Positions 8,666-18,235 of a DNA stretch of 50,220 nt are shown one piece after another; the first letter of the stretch is position 1, and each line of letters begins with the position of its first letter. The stretch comes from Pedobacter sp. (GTDB taxonomy: Bacteria > Bacteroidota > Bacteroidia > Sphingobacteriales > Sphingobacteriaceae), in assembly GCA_008015505.1 (NCBI GenBank), contig SSFR01000013.1, forward strand, positions 1-50,220, given 5' to 3'. Both the position numbers and the translations under genes were made by a program. Under the pieces are notes generated by a model. That model was not told the DNA's origin and made no database searches. It saw nothing but the letters and a program-made list of their open reading frames with translations.

Positions 8666-11600
8666 TTAATATTTTTCAATTGATCAAACTTTTCTTTGGC
8701 TGTTGGGATAATGTCGTCGTCTTTTCCTTTGTAGTGTTCCAATATACTTTGAAGCGTACTTTTGGCTTGAAAAATATCTTTCAAAGCAACATAATTATCC
8801 GCAAGTAAGATGAAACTTTTAGCTACCCAATAGTCGTAAGAGGGCATTTTATTGATTAATTCGAAGGCTGTTTTTTGAGAGGCTTTATAATCTTTTTTCA
8901 AATATTGTAGTGTGGCAACCAGGTATTTGGATTCTGCTGCAGTGATGGTTTGTGTTTTACTGGCAGCATAATTTAGTTCTTTGATTGCCAAAGTGGTATC
9001 TGCTTTAAGGAGATGGGCTTTGCCTGCGAATAAGCTTGCTCGACACTTTTCTTCTTCGGAGGATTTTTCAGATTCTCTGATCATCTCCACATACTTTAGT
9101 GTTTCATCAGGCACTTTTATATTAGAATAAGCTTCCATGAGGTAGTTGATAGCGAACCCATAGTTGGCTTTATATTCAGTGGTAAGTTCTAGTTTCTTCA
9201 AATAGACGATTGCTTCATTGTATTTCTTTTGGGCGAAATAGACCTTTGATATACTGATTAATGCGCGTTCAGTAAATTCGCTAGTCCAGTCGTTGAGGAT
9301 GAAATCATAGTCTGGTATGGCCTCATCAGGTCGACCAAGTTTGACCAAACTTTCGGCACGAATAAATCGGGCGTGTTTTTCTTGGATTGGTTTAGGGAAT
9401 TTATCAAAGTAAGCATTGACCGCCTCGAATGTCCCTTGATAATCACCTTTGACGAAGAGGTTGTTGGCTGCTTGAAAGGTAATATTGTCTTGTTCGGCGG
9501 TGCTTAAATTGCCAATATTGGTCGAGTTGGCATAAGTTAAAAATCCATTAGCATCCGATTTGTCTAAATAGATATTCTTGATGGACTCAAGTGCTTGTTT
9601 AGCTTCGTCGGTACTGGGGTATTCCTTAACCACCCGCTTAAATGTTTCTTGTGCATCATTATCTTGATTTTGATCGTATTGGACTAAACCAATTGTCACC
9701 AAGGCACGTGGTACATAACTACTTCGTGGGTATTTGTCAATAAAGGCCTTGAGACCAGCTTTAGCTTGTTCTAGATCGCCTTTTACGAAATAGGTATACG
9801 CGATTTCAAAACCTGCATCGTCTGCATAGTTGGAAGCTGGGAATTGTTGTAATAAGGACTGATGGGTTGCTATTTTGAGATCATTATGATTTTGTAAACC
9901 CTCAATCATACCCCGTTGAAATAGTGCATAGTCGACGCTGGCTGCTTGGTTGGCGATGATTCTATTGTAATATCTAAGTGCATTTTCATAATCTTTCAAT
10001 GCAAAATAAGCATCTGCTAGACGTAATGTGGCATCCCCCGTGGTATTCTCGTCTTTTTCATTGCCCCGTAAAAAGTTGAGTAAGTAGGTGGCTGCTACCT
10101 TATAATTATCATTTCCAAATGCGGCGTAGGCAAGCGCGTAATTGGCGTAATTATAGACGCCGGTTTTTCTGGCAGCAGGTAGGGTTAAGAAATATTCAAA
10201 TTTTTCAACGGATTCGCCAAATTTTCGAACTTCAAACATGGCCTCTGCCATCCAATAGGTTGAAAGAGCTTCAATTTCGGCATCAATGGGATAATTATTT
10301 GATCGTAGAAATGAGGATATGGCATTAGGAAAGGCACGCTCATTGTAAAATTCCAAACCTCTGTAATAAGTTACTTTTTGGTAAGCTTCTTTGGCATGAA
10401 TATTTTTGTTGGGGATGCTTTCTAAGATGTCAATGGCTTCTTTATAGTTTTTGGTGCTGAGTAGAATCTCGCCTAATAATGTTTTAGCCTCATCGGTACG
10501 TTTTGAGCCAGGGTAGGCTTTGATATACTCTTGGGCTGCATCTAGTGCCACTTGATGGAATTCCAATTCGTAGGATAGTTTGGCATAGTTGAACAGTCCT
10601 TCTTGTTGGAGTTCCATATCCGAACCTAGTTTATAGGCTTTGAAAAAAGCATTTCTTGCGGCTTGTTTATTTCCTGTTTTTAGGAAACACTCACCCAATG
10701 TAATCATGGCGTTTTGAAAATAAGGATCGAGTGTATTTAGTTTTTCTAATTCATCGATGGCTCTTGTATATTCATTCAGTCGGTAATAGGTATAGCCTAT
10801 TTGATAACTATCTTGACTGCTTTGAGTTACTCCCTGATCTTTATTTTGGAAGCGTTGGTAATAAGTGGCTGCATTTTTATAATCCGATTTAGCAAAATAG
10901 GATGCACCAACAATTCGACAAAGTTCGGCTTCAAACGGTGGGTTATTCCCTTCGAGCATGGGAATGGCATCGCTTACGGCTTCATCATATTTTTTGTCTA
11001 AGAAGTTGATTGAAGCAATATAATAAGGGCATATCTCCTGGTACTCGTTTACGCTCTTCAATTGATTAAACTCGTGTAATGCGGTTCTATAGTCAGCATA
11101 GAGATAGCTAATGAAGCCAAAATAATATTTAGAAGGGTTGATATAATTACTCTCCTCACTTTTAAGGGCTTCAAAGAGGGGTTTAGCATGGGTATAGTCT
11201 TTGGATTGGAAATAAGCATAAGCTAATTTAAAACGGCGTGTCTTGTCTTGACCTGCAGATAAGTCATGTTGTTTGACTTTCTCAAACCATTGGATGGCCT
11301 TGGGATAGTTTTTTTGCTCAAAATAGGAAGAGCCCAGCCAGTAGTAGGTCATGGGGACATGGATATTGTAAGGATGTTCCTTAATGAACTCAAGAAACAA
11401 GCTTTCCGCATTTTGATTACCTAATTTTAAGGCACAATAAGCTTGGTAATATTGTGCATTTTCTTGGAGTAAACTTAGGTGCTGGCGATCTAATATAATA
11501 GATGTTTTATCTGTTGATTTCTGCACGCAGGAAAACTGTTCTGCTGCAGCTACATATTTTTGTTTGTCTAACAATTCGATTCCTAGCTTATAATGCTGAT

Positions 11601-11694
11601 TTGTATCGAACCAAATTGTTTGTTGTGCTCGTGCCGAATGAATCAAGCAGGCTAAGAGCAATAATTTAATAACGAACGTATTGCGTGCAGTCAT
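8662..11694 (-). CDS. Large tetratricopeptide-repeat protein, exported
   Basis: A 1010-aa protein with a signal peptide (hydrophobic segment followed by SARAQQ) and TPR units along nearly its whole length, recognisable by the repeated A-x3-Y/F-x-K/R-DY-x2-A pattern (for example YPKAIQWFEKVKQ, YKNAATYYQRFQ, YENALRYYNRII). TPR arrays are protein-binding scaffolds. The protein should be periplasmic or membrane-associated. It is the first gene of a two-gene unit and overlaps the outer-membrane barrel gene by 4 bp, which suggests a complex of TPR scaffold and barrel. No catalytic motif is visible. Confidence 0.8.
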   Translation of the reverse strand: MTARNTFVIKLLLLACLIHSARAQQTIWFDTNQHYKLGIELLDKQKYVAAAEQFSCVQKSTDKTSIILDRQHLSLLQENAQYYQAYCALKLGNQNAESLFLEFIKEHPYNIHVPMTYYWLGSSYFEQKNYPKAIQWFEKVKQHDLSAGQDKTRRFKLAYAYFQSKDYTHAKPLFEALKSEESNYINPSKYYFGFISYLYADYRTALHEFNQLKSVNEYQEICPYYIASINFLDKKYDEAVSDAIPMLEGNNPPFEAELCRIVGASYFAKSDYKNAATYYQRFQNKDQGVTQSSQDSYQIGYTYYRLNEYTRAIDELEKLNTLDPYFQNAMITLGECFLKTGNKQAARNAFFKAYKLGSDMELQQEGLFNYAKLSYELEFHQVALDAAQEYIKAYPGSKRTDEAKTLLGEILLSTKNYKEAIDILESIPNKNIHAKEAYQKVTYYRGLEFYNERAFPNAISSFLRSNNYPIDAEIEALSTYWMAEAMFEVRKFGESVEKFEYFLTLPAARKTGVYNYANYALAYAAFGNDNYKVAATYLLNFLRGNEKDENTTGDATLRLADAYFALKDYENALRYYNRIIANQAASVDYALFQRGMIEGLQNHNDLKIATHQSLLQQFPASNYADDAGFEIAYTYFVKGDLEQAKAGLKAFIDKYPRSSYVPRALVTIGLVQYDQNQDNDAQETFKRVVKEYPSTDEAKQALESIKNIYLDKSDANGFLTYANSTNIGNLSTAEQDNITFQAANNLFVKGDYQGTFEAVNAYFDKFPKPIQEKHARFIRAESLVKLGRPDEAIPDYDFILNDWTSEFTERALISISKVYFAQKKYNEAIVYLKKLELTTEYKANYGFAINYLMEAYSNIKVPDETLKYVEMIRESEKSSEEEKCRASLFAGKAHLLKADTTLAIKELNYAASKTQTITAAESKYLVATLQYLKKDYKASQKTAFELINKMPSYDYWVAKSFILLADNYVALKDIFQAKSTLQSILEHYKGKDDDIIPTAKEKFDQLKNIK

Positions 11695-11778
11695 GAAATC
11701 GATAATTGTACTAATTTATAATAAGAGCTTATTTAAAGCTAAAAAAATCAAGGCATGTAAAATTTGATAGTAAGAGTA

Positions 11779-12711
11779 TCAGCTACTAGCAAGCAAATAT
11801 AATACAGCCATCCGGACTGCGACTCCATTTTCTACTTGATCTAGAATAATCGACTGTTTACTATCTGCTACGTCACTAGTTAATTCTACACCCCGATTGA
11901 TTGGCCCGGGATGCATGATAGTGATTTCTTTATTCAAGCTGTCTAAGATTTGCTTATTTAGTCCATACATTAGGGTGTACTCACGCAAGGATGGAAAATA
12001 GTTTATCTCTTGACGTTCGAGTTGAATGCGTAGCATATTAGCTACGTCGCACCAGTTTAAGGCATTTAATAAACGATGTTCAATTTTTACGCCCAAGCTA
12101 CCAATATATTTAGGTATTAAGGTTGTAGGGCCACAGACCATCACTTCTGCTCCTAGTTTTTGAAGGCACAAGATATTTGAAAGTGCAACCCGAGAGTGCA
12201 GGACATCTCCAATGATTGCTACTTTTTTGCCTTGTACCTGACCATATTTCTGTTGGATTGAAAAGGCGTCGAGCAGGGCTTGGGTGGGGTGCTCATGCGC
12301 ACCATCACCGGCATTGATTATTTGAGCTTTGACATTTTTGCTCAAGAAGATACTGGCCCCAGCATAGGGATGACGCATCACCACCATATCCACTTTCATA
12401 GCTAGAATATTGTTTACGGTATCGATCAAGGTTTCTCCTTTATTAACCGAAGAGGCTGAGGAAGCAAAGTTGATGATATCTGCCGACAAACGTTTTTCAG
12501 CAAGTTCAAAGGATAGTTTAGTACGAGTTGAGTTCTCAAAAAAAAGATTAGCAATAGTGATGTCTCGTAAAGAGGGGACTTTTTTGATTGGTCTATTGAT
12601 GACCTCCTTGAATGTATTGGCTGTATATAGAATAAGCTCGATGTCACTTTGGCTGAGATCTTTGATGCCTAAGAGGTGTCTAGTACTCAATTTTTGTGTT
12701 TGATCTATCAT
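11779..12711 (-). CDS. pyrB: Aspartate carbamoyltransferase catalytic subunit
   Basis: Catalyses carbamoyl phosphate plus L-aspartate to N-carbamoyl-L-aspartate, the committed step of pyrimidine synthesis, in the cytoplasm. The 310-aa length is normal. The carbamoyl-phosphate site STRTKLSFE is at residues 61-69, the second signature HPTQALLD at 141-148, and the aspartate-domain motif MHPGPINRGVE lies near the C-terminus. It is downstream of pyrR on the same strand (92-bp gap holding a short palindromic repeat), so the two form a pyrimidine unit. No regulatory pyrI gene is present. Confidence 0.97.
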   Translation of the reverse strand: MIDQTQKLSTRHLLGIKDLSQSDIELILYTANTFKEVINRPIKKVPSLRDITIANLFFENSTRTKLSFELAEKRLSADIINFASSASSVNKGETLIDTVNNILAMKVDMVVMRHPYAGASIFLSKNVKAQIINAGDGAHEHPTQALLDAFSIQQKYGQVQGKKVAIIGDVLHSRVALSNILCLQKLGAEVMVCGPTTLIPKYIGSLGVKIEHRLLNALNWCDVANMLRIQLERQEINYFPSLREYTLMYGLNKQILDSLNKEITIMHPGPINRGVELTSDVADSKQSIILDQVENGVAVRMAVLYLLASS

Positions 12712-12769
12712 GATGTGCTGGGTCTCGCAATTAGGGGGTATGTTGTTTAGTTATTCTATACAAACATCC

Positions 12770-12800
12770 TCCCTCTCCAAAGGAGAGGGTTCGGGTGAGT
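12770..12800. repeat. Short palindromic intergenic repeat, copy 1
   Basis: CCCTCTCCAAAGGAGAGGG forms a small hairpin followed by TTCGGGTGAG. Related copies are at 14303 and 31594. It sits between pyrR and pyrB. Confidence 0.65.
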
Positions 12801-12803
12801 CTT

Positions 12804-13346
12804 TTATTCCTCAGATAGCAGGATGACTTGATCTTCAGTGTCAGCTTCTTTCCAGCGCACAATTACCTTTTGGGAATAAATGGTGTCCACTTGAATACCG
12901 ACATAGTCAGCTTTTATCGGTAGGTGTCGCGCGTAACGACGATCTACTAGTGTGAGTAGCTCTACGTTTTGAGGTCTTCCAAAAACAAGGATTGCATCCA
13001 GAGCGGCTCGGATGGTTCTACCTGTCCAAAGTACATCATCAATCAGGATCACTTTTTTATTTTCGATAAGGAAGTCAATGTGAGTGCTGCTAGGTAGATG
13101 CATTCCCTCTTTTCGCCGAAAATCATCGCGGAAGAAAGTAATATCTAGGTTCCCTATTTTAATCTGGGCTTGTGGTAGGATCTGCTTTAATTCTTCTTTT
13201 ATGCGGCTAGCTAAAAAAACGCCTCTGGGTTGTATACCAATGAGTACAGAATTAGAAAAATCGTTGTGATTTTCAATTAATTGATGGCAGAGTCGTTTGA
13301 TTGTGATTTGAAATTTTCTGCCGTCTAGTATGTGATGTTGTTGCAC
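12804..13346 (-). CDS. pyrR: PyrR-type bifunctional regulator / uracil phosphoribosyltransferase
   Basis: A 180-aa protein of the type I phosphoribosyltransferase fold. The PRPP-binding loop VILIDDVLWTGRT is at residues 99-111, and the PRPP-loop start IGIQPRGVFLASR is at 37-49. PyrR binds pyr mRNA in response to UMP in Firmicutes and also has UPRTase activity. In this window no attenuator structure is evident in the short upstream region, so RNA-binding control here is not shown. The start codon is GTG (13344-13346), chosen because the family N-terminus (ILDGRKFQITI) begins directly after it. pyrB lies downstream. Confidence 0.92.
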   Translation of the reverse strand: MQQHHILDGRKFQITIKRLCHQLIENHNDFSNSVLIGIQPRGVFLASRIKEELKQILPQAQIKIGNLDITFFRDDFRRKEGMHLPSSTHIDFLIENKKVILIDDVLWTGRTIRAALDAILVFGRPQNVELLTLVDRRYARHLPIKADYVGIQVDTIYSQKVIVRWKEADTEDQVILLSEE

Positions 13347-13403
13347 AAAAATCAGTTTTGGCGTTGAATAAATAAACAGTGTTTATACCCATTTTGGGTT
13401 GTT

Positions 13404-14279
13404 CTAAACAATTTTATAGTTTTTGTATTCCCCAATTCGCCAACCCGTCCAATGTTCGATACCTTGTAAGATTCGCCTTCGGAGGTCTGTTTTATTTTTC
13501 AATATTCTTGGGTCGAAATCAAACTTCCAGCCTACGGCATCAATTCTCTTTTGCATCACTGTTGGGTGAGTGCCTTCGAACTTTTCGAGGATATCGGCAT
13601 TGCCATAGTCAAACTCTAGAGTTTGAGGGATATGCTCCCTGATCCACTGCTCATCATGATAAAATTGATTAAAGTTTCGAATTTTGTTTGTTAATCCTTT
13701 AGGAGGTTTTACCCAGCCATAGTGATAGATGTAGGCATCTATTGGTTTAACTTTAATCTTCCGACCATTTTTTCGAAATCCTTGTGCATCGCGGTAGGAA
13801 CTTACTGTTTTATTGAATTTTAAGACGCGTATTTCATTTCGGTACCACCTTCTGGAGCTGGCATAATAGTCGTATGATCCATAAAAATGTTTGTATTTGA
13901 ATAGTAGCCCCTCAACGTTTTCTTGATTCAAGTAATCGATCATGGCTTGCTTGATGATTGGCAAATATTGCTCATGGACACATTCATCTCCTTGAATATA
14001 GAAGGCCCAATCTGTATCGTCGGAGATGGCATGATATGCTTTGTTGGTTTCTATGGCGAATGTTTTTCCACCTTCTCTTAGGGAATCATCCCAAACGGTT
14101 TCAATAATCTTGATCTTGGGAGAGTCAATTTTTTGAATCAACGATAAAGTTTCATCCTCGGATTGGCCAACAGCGATTACAAATTCATCACAAATAGGCA
14201 ATATCGATCTGATGGCTTCGACAATCGGATAGTCATTTTTAACAGCGTTGCGAATGAATGTAAATCCAGCAACCTTCAT
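13404..14279 (-). CDS. Family 2 glycosyltransferase
   Basis: A 291-aa cytoplasmic protein starting MKVAGFTFIRNAVKNDYPIV, the usual start of GT-A fold glycosyltransferases of this subgroup. It has an SEDET nucleotide-site stretch (residues about 40-44) and a metal/nucleotide motif GDECVHE around residue 97-103 in place of a DxD. No membrane segment is visible. It probably transfers a sugar to a cell-surface glycan; donor and acceptor unknown. It stands alone rather than within a polysaccharide cluster, between pyrR and a TPR gene. Confidence 0.8.
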   Translation of the reverse strand: MKVAGFTFIRNAVKNDYPIVEAIRSILPICDEFVIAVGQSEDETLSLIQKIDSPKIKIIETVWDDSLREGGKTFAIETNKAYHAISDDTDWAFYIQGDECVHEQYLPIIKQAMIDYLNQENVEGLLFKYKHFYGSYDYYASSRRWYRNEIRVLKFNKTVSSYRDAQGFRKNGRKIKVKPIDAYIYHYGWVKPPKGLTNKIRNFNQFYHDEQWIREHIPQTLEFDYGNADILEKFEGTHPTVMQKRIDAVGWKFDFDPRILKNKTDLRRRILQGIEHWTGWRIGEYKNYKIV

Positions 14280-14302
14280 ATGAATATAATAGCCTCATAC
14301 TG

Positions 14303-14328
14303 ACCCTCTCTAAAGGAGGGGGAATGAG
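14303..14328. repeat. Short palindromic intergenic repeat, copy 2 (degenerate)
   Basis: ACCCTCTCTAAAGGAGGGGG followed by AATGAG, a mutated version of the copies at 12770 and 31594. It lies upstream of the glycosyltransferase gene. Confidence 0.5.
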
Positions 14329-14380
14329 TAGGCGCGAATTTATCACGTATTTTTTTGAAGAGAATGGTAATGTTCATTTT

Positions 14381-15559
14381 TTATTTCAATGTACTAAGTC
14401 GCTTGTTGATCTCATCTTCTTTTGCTTTGTCTTTTTTGATGAAATAGTATTTTTTTAGGTTCTCTAGTGCTAGTCGTGATGTGGGGTCTAAATCGGCAGC
14501 TTTTTGGAGATAGGGCAAAGCGACATCAAATTGAGCATAAGCTTTTTTGATCATCTCATCATATTCTTTTTGTTTGTTTTGGGGGAGTTTATTGGCTGTA
14601 TTATAAGTGTCTATACCTCTATTGAGCAATATGCCCGCCAAGTTTAAATAGGCATTTGCATAGTTAGGATCGATGGTGATGGCATTTTTATAGGCTTCTT
14701 CTGCCTTAACAGGTTCATTGTTAGCGCTGTAAGCAATGCCCAAATAGAATGGATATAGTTTATCCTTAGGATTCTTCTGAGCCTGGTCAATGATTTTGTT
14801 AATGACTTCTTTTTGTTTGCCAATCATCAAATTGAGTTCTATTTCTTGAGTGGCTAGGGGCACATCAGTTGTGTATTTTTTAGATCCTTCGGAAGCCACG
14901 CGGATACCTGAAAGCGTATCTCCTTGCATAACATAAAGTCGGGAAAGATCCAAGTAAATTTGTCGATTGGATGAAAAGCTAGTTTTCGTTAGCTGTTCGT
15001 AATTTTGGATAGCTGCTTTATAGTTTTTGGCATTAATAGCTGATAACCCTGTATAGTAAGTCAGTGTGGTATCTCCGGGCTTATAATTCAGTGCTTTGCT
15101 GAATGCATTAAAAGCATCATCATATCGAGATGATTGGTAATCTTTAACCCCTTTATTTAGTTCATATCGGTAGATCAATACCCTTGCTTGGTCGATTAAA
15201 GATTTATTGGTGCCTGCCTTATCTAGATCAGAGGCTTTTTTTAGGGCATCGGATGCTTCAGATATAAGTGGTTCCGTTTTGCTAACCACGGAGTCAAGTA
15301 ATGCCAGATCAGCATAGATCAATGCTTTGTAAGTCCAAGCTAAAGGATCGCTAGTTGTTTTTTCATGAACAACAGCTTTATCGATAGAGGTCTTAGCTTC
15401 TTGCAAATTAGTAGCGCCTAGTCCAGCTGATTTAAATTGCTTTAACTCGGTATATTTTTCATAGTTGGATTTGGCATTGGCCAGTTCACCTCTTTGGGCT
15501 AGTGTAACCTGTGTGATGATGGCTAATGCAATTGTGATTGCTAAGTATTTAATTTTCAT
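14381..15559 (-). CDS. Exported TPR protein
   Basis: A 392-aa protein. I chose the ATG at 15559 because it begins a proper signal peptide (MKIKYLAITIALAIITQVTL, then AQ), 4 bp after the gyrA stop; the frame extends 27 codons upstream into gyrA without a sensible N-terminus. TPR units fill the rest (for example YDDAFNAFSKALNYKPGD, PVKAEEAYKNAITIDPNYA, YLQKAADLDPTSR). Role probably as a periplasmic scaffold. It is placed directly behind gyrA on the same strand and likely co-transcribed with it. Confidence 0.85.
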   Translation of the reverse strand: MKIKYLAITIALAIITQVTLAQRGELANAKSNYEKYTELKQFKSAGLGATNLQEAKTSIDKAVVHEKTTSDPLAWTYKALIYADLALLDSVVSKTEPLISEASDALKKASDLDKAGTNKSLIDQARVLIYRYELNKGVKDYQSSRYDDAFNAFSKALNYKPGDTTLTYYTGLSAINAKNYKAAIQNYEQLTKTSFSSNRQIYLDLSRLYVMQGDTLSGIRVASEGSKKYTTDVPLATQEIELNLMIGKQKEVINKIIDQAQKNPKDKLYPFYLGIAYSANNEPVKAEEAYKNAITIDPNYANAYLNLAGILLNRGIDTYNTANKLPQNKQKEYDEMIKKAYAQFDVALPYLQKAADLDPTSRLALENLKKYYFIKKDKAKEDEINKRLSTLK

Positions 15560-15563
15560 TGGT

Positions 15564-18071
15564 TTATGTATTAGGATTTTCATCGCTTTCTGCCTCCTCG
15601 TCTTCACGTTCCACTTTGGCAATTGAAGCGATAGAGTCATCTCCTTTAAGTGTAATTAAGCGTACACCTTGTGTTGCTCGGCCCATTATCCGAAGCTGGT
15701 TCACACCAATGCGGATTACTATGCCTGACTTGTTAATGATCATTAAATCATCCGAATCCGTAACTCCTTTGATGGCAACGAGCTGACCCGTTTTGTCTGT
15801 AATGTTGATCGTTTTAACACCTTTCCCGCCACGATTAGTCACGCGATAATCACCAATATCCGTACGTTTCCCATAACCTTTTTCTGATACAACCAGTACA
15901 GTCGTTTCTGTACTGTTAATGCTGATCATGCCGATCACTTCATCCAGATCATGTGCCAAAGTAATTCCACGGACTCCAGTAGCCGTGCGTCCCATAGGTC
16001 GAACGGTCGATTCATTAAATCGTATTGCTCTTCCGGAATGTAAGGCCATCACAATTTCACTATTCCCATCAGTCATGCAGGCTTCTAGGAGCTGATCACC
16101 TTCGTTGATATTGATGGCGTTAATTCCATTGGCACGTGGACGAGAATATGCCTCAAGTGATGTTTTCTTAATCGTCCCCTTCTTGGTACACATGATAATA
16201 AAGTTGTTGTCCAAATAGGTTTGATCCTTCAGGTTCACTACTTTGATATAGGCTTTAATACTTTCTTGTTTGGGAATATTGATGATGTTTTGAATCGCTC
16301 GTCCTTTGCTTGTGCGAGTGCCTTCTGGGATTTCGAATACACGTAGCCAGAAGCAACGTCCTGCCTCTGTAAAAAATAGCATGTAATTGTGGTTGGAGGC
16401 AATGATGATGTGTTCAATAAAATCTTGGTCACGCGATTGAGACCCCATAGCCCCTTTGCCTCCGCGACTTTGTCTGCGATACTCGGTGAGTGGAGTTCGT
16501 TTGATATAGCCTTCGTGGGATATGGTGATTACTACCTCTTCGTCTACTACAAAGTCTTCCATTCGCATATCTTCCGCCGAGTGTATGATAGAAGTCCGGC
16601 GTTCATCGCCAAATTTATCGCGTATTTCGACGGTCTCCTCTTTGATGATTTTCATTCGCAAGCCTTCATCAGCCAAGATGGCTTTTAACGACTCGATGGT
16701 CTTCATCAATTCGGCATATTCTTCTTTGATTTTATCGCGCTCAAGTCCGGTTAGGCGTCTTAAGGTCATATCCAGAATGGCTCTAGCTTGGATATCGGTT
16801 AGGCCAAAATTTTGCATCAAACCCAAACGAGCATCTTCTGGTGTATTTGAGGAACGGATCAGCTTAATTACTTCATCCAGATGATCTAGTGCAACTAGTA
16901 AGCCTTCCAAAATATGTGCGCGCTTTTCAGCCTCTGACAAATCATATTTTACACGACGAATAACCACTTCATGGCGATGATTGACAAAATGTCGAATCAT
17001 ATCTTTCAGGTTCAGGAGCATCGGGCGACCATTCACCAAAGCGATGTTATTCACACTGAAGGAAGTTTGTAGTGCAGTGTATTTAAATAGATTGTTAAGC
17101 ACAATGGAGGCGTTAGCATCGCGTTTGATTTCATATACAATGCGCATTCCTTCCCGATCTGATTCATCGCGTATTTCAGAGATACCTTCGATCTTCTTTT
17201 CATTTACCAATTCAGCCGTACGTTCAATCATGTTGGCTTTGTTCACCTGATAAGGAATTTCAGTCACAATGATACGCTCACGATCAGATCCATAGGTTTC
17301 GATTTCGGCTTTAGCTCGCATAACAACTCGCCCACGGCCTGTTTCAAATGCTTCCTGAACGCCTGCATAGCCATAAATAATACCCCCCGTTGGAAAATCA
17401 GGGGCTTTGATGTAGTGCATTAGCTCAGAGATGCTAAGTTCTTTGTTGTCGATATAGGCGACGATGGCATTGGCTACTTCTGTTAAATTATGAGGAGGCA
17501 TGTTTGTAGCCATACCCACAGCTATACCTGAGGCCCCATTCACCAATAGATTAGGAATACGGGAGGGCAGCACGGTGGGCTCTTCTAATGAATCATCAAA
17601 ATTTAATTGAAAATCGACCGTCTCTTTATTGATATCGGCGAGCATCTCCTCCGCTATTTTCTGCAAGCGTGCTTCAGTATAACGCATCGCTGCGGGCGGA
17701 TCCCCGTCAACGGAGCCAAAGTTTCCTTGTCCATCAACCATTGGATAGCGCAAGCTCCAAGGCTGGGCCATACGGACCATCGTATCGTAAACAGACGAAT
17801 CACCGTGCGGATGATATTTACCCAGTACGTCCCCGACAATACGGGCCGATTTTTTATAAGGTTTATTGCTAGTAACTCCTAAATCGAGCATGCCATACAA
17901 TACGCGGCGGTGCACAGGCTTTAAACCATCACGAACATCAGGTAAGGCACGTGAAACAATCACCGACATCGAGTAATCGATATAGGCCGATTTCATTTGT
18001 TCTTCTATATTGATGGGGATTACGCGATCGTTTGCAGGTACTAAATTTTCGTTTTCTATATCCTCTGGCAT
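15564..18071 (-). CDS. gyrA: DNA gyrase subunit A
   Basis: The breakage-reunion subunit of gyrase, which introduces negative supercoils with GyrB. The 835-aa length is typical. The catalytic tyrosine is Y131 in [10 protein letters not shown]. The quinolone-determining segment [19 protein letters not shown] has Ser at position 92 and Asp at 96, the susceptible-type residues equivalent to E. coli S83 and D87. A GyrA box QSRGGKG is present in the first blade of the C-terminal beta-pinwheel, and the protein ends in an acidic tail ([11 protein letters not shown]). gyrB is not in the window. A short inverted repeat GTGCA-N5-TGCAC (18093-18107) lies 21 bp upstream of the start. Confidence 0.98.
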   Translation of the reverse strand: MPEDIENENLVPANDRVIPINIEEQMKSAYIDYSMSVIVSRALPDVRDGLKPVHRRVLYGMLDLGVTSNKPYKKSARIVGDVLGKYHPHGDSSVYDTMVRMAQPWSLRYPMVDGQGNFGSVDGDPPAAMRYTEARLQKIAEEMLADINKETVDFQLNFDDSLEEPTVLPSRIPNLLVNGASGIAVGMATNMPPHNLTEVANAIVAYIDNKELSISELMHYIKAPDFPTGGIIYGYAGVQEAFETGRGRVVMRAKAEIETYGSDRERIIVTEIPYQVNKANMIERTAELVNEKKIEGISEIRDESDREGMRIVYEIKRDANASIVLNNLFKYTALQTSFSVNNIALVNGRPMLLNLKDMIRHFVNHRHEVVIRRVKYDLSEAEKRAHILEGLLVALDHLDEVIKLIRSSNTPEDARLGLMQNFGLTDIQARAILDMTLRRLTGLERDKIKEEYAELMKTIESLKAILADEGLRMKIIKEETVEIRDKFGDERRTSIIHSAEDMRMEDFVVDEEVVITISHEGYIKRTPLTEYRRQSRGGKGAMGSQSRDQDFIEHIIIASNHNYMLFFTEAGRCFWLRVFEIPEGTRTSKGRAIQNIINIPKQESIKAYIKVVNLKDQTYLDNNFIIMCTKKGTIKKTSLEAYSRPRANGINAININEGDQLLEACMTDGNSEIVMALHSGRAIRFNESTVRPMGRTATGVRGITLAHDLDEVIGMISINSTETTVLVVSEKGYGKRTDIGDYRVTNRGGKGVKTINITDKTGQLVAIKGVTDSDDLMIINKSGIVIRIGVNQLRIMGRATQGVRLITLKGDDSIASIAKVEREDEEAESDENPNT

Positions 18072-18235
18072 CTTTTGGGTGGTTTTTTACATGTGCAATT
18101 AATGCACGCAAAGCAAACGCGAAGTTAAGAAAATATTGCCCTTTAATATGAGCTGGTTTAAGGTTTATTTTTGACACTGGCAACAAAATTTGATAGTGGT
18201 TATAATGCTTTTTTGATTAGGGATGTTTAAGGTAA

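Noticed and set aside
15559..18071. Several 60-120-codon frames antisense to gyrA
   Set aside because: Their content is the complement of conserved gyrA codons, with no start context or recognisable domain.
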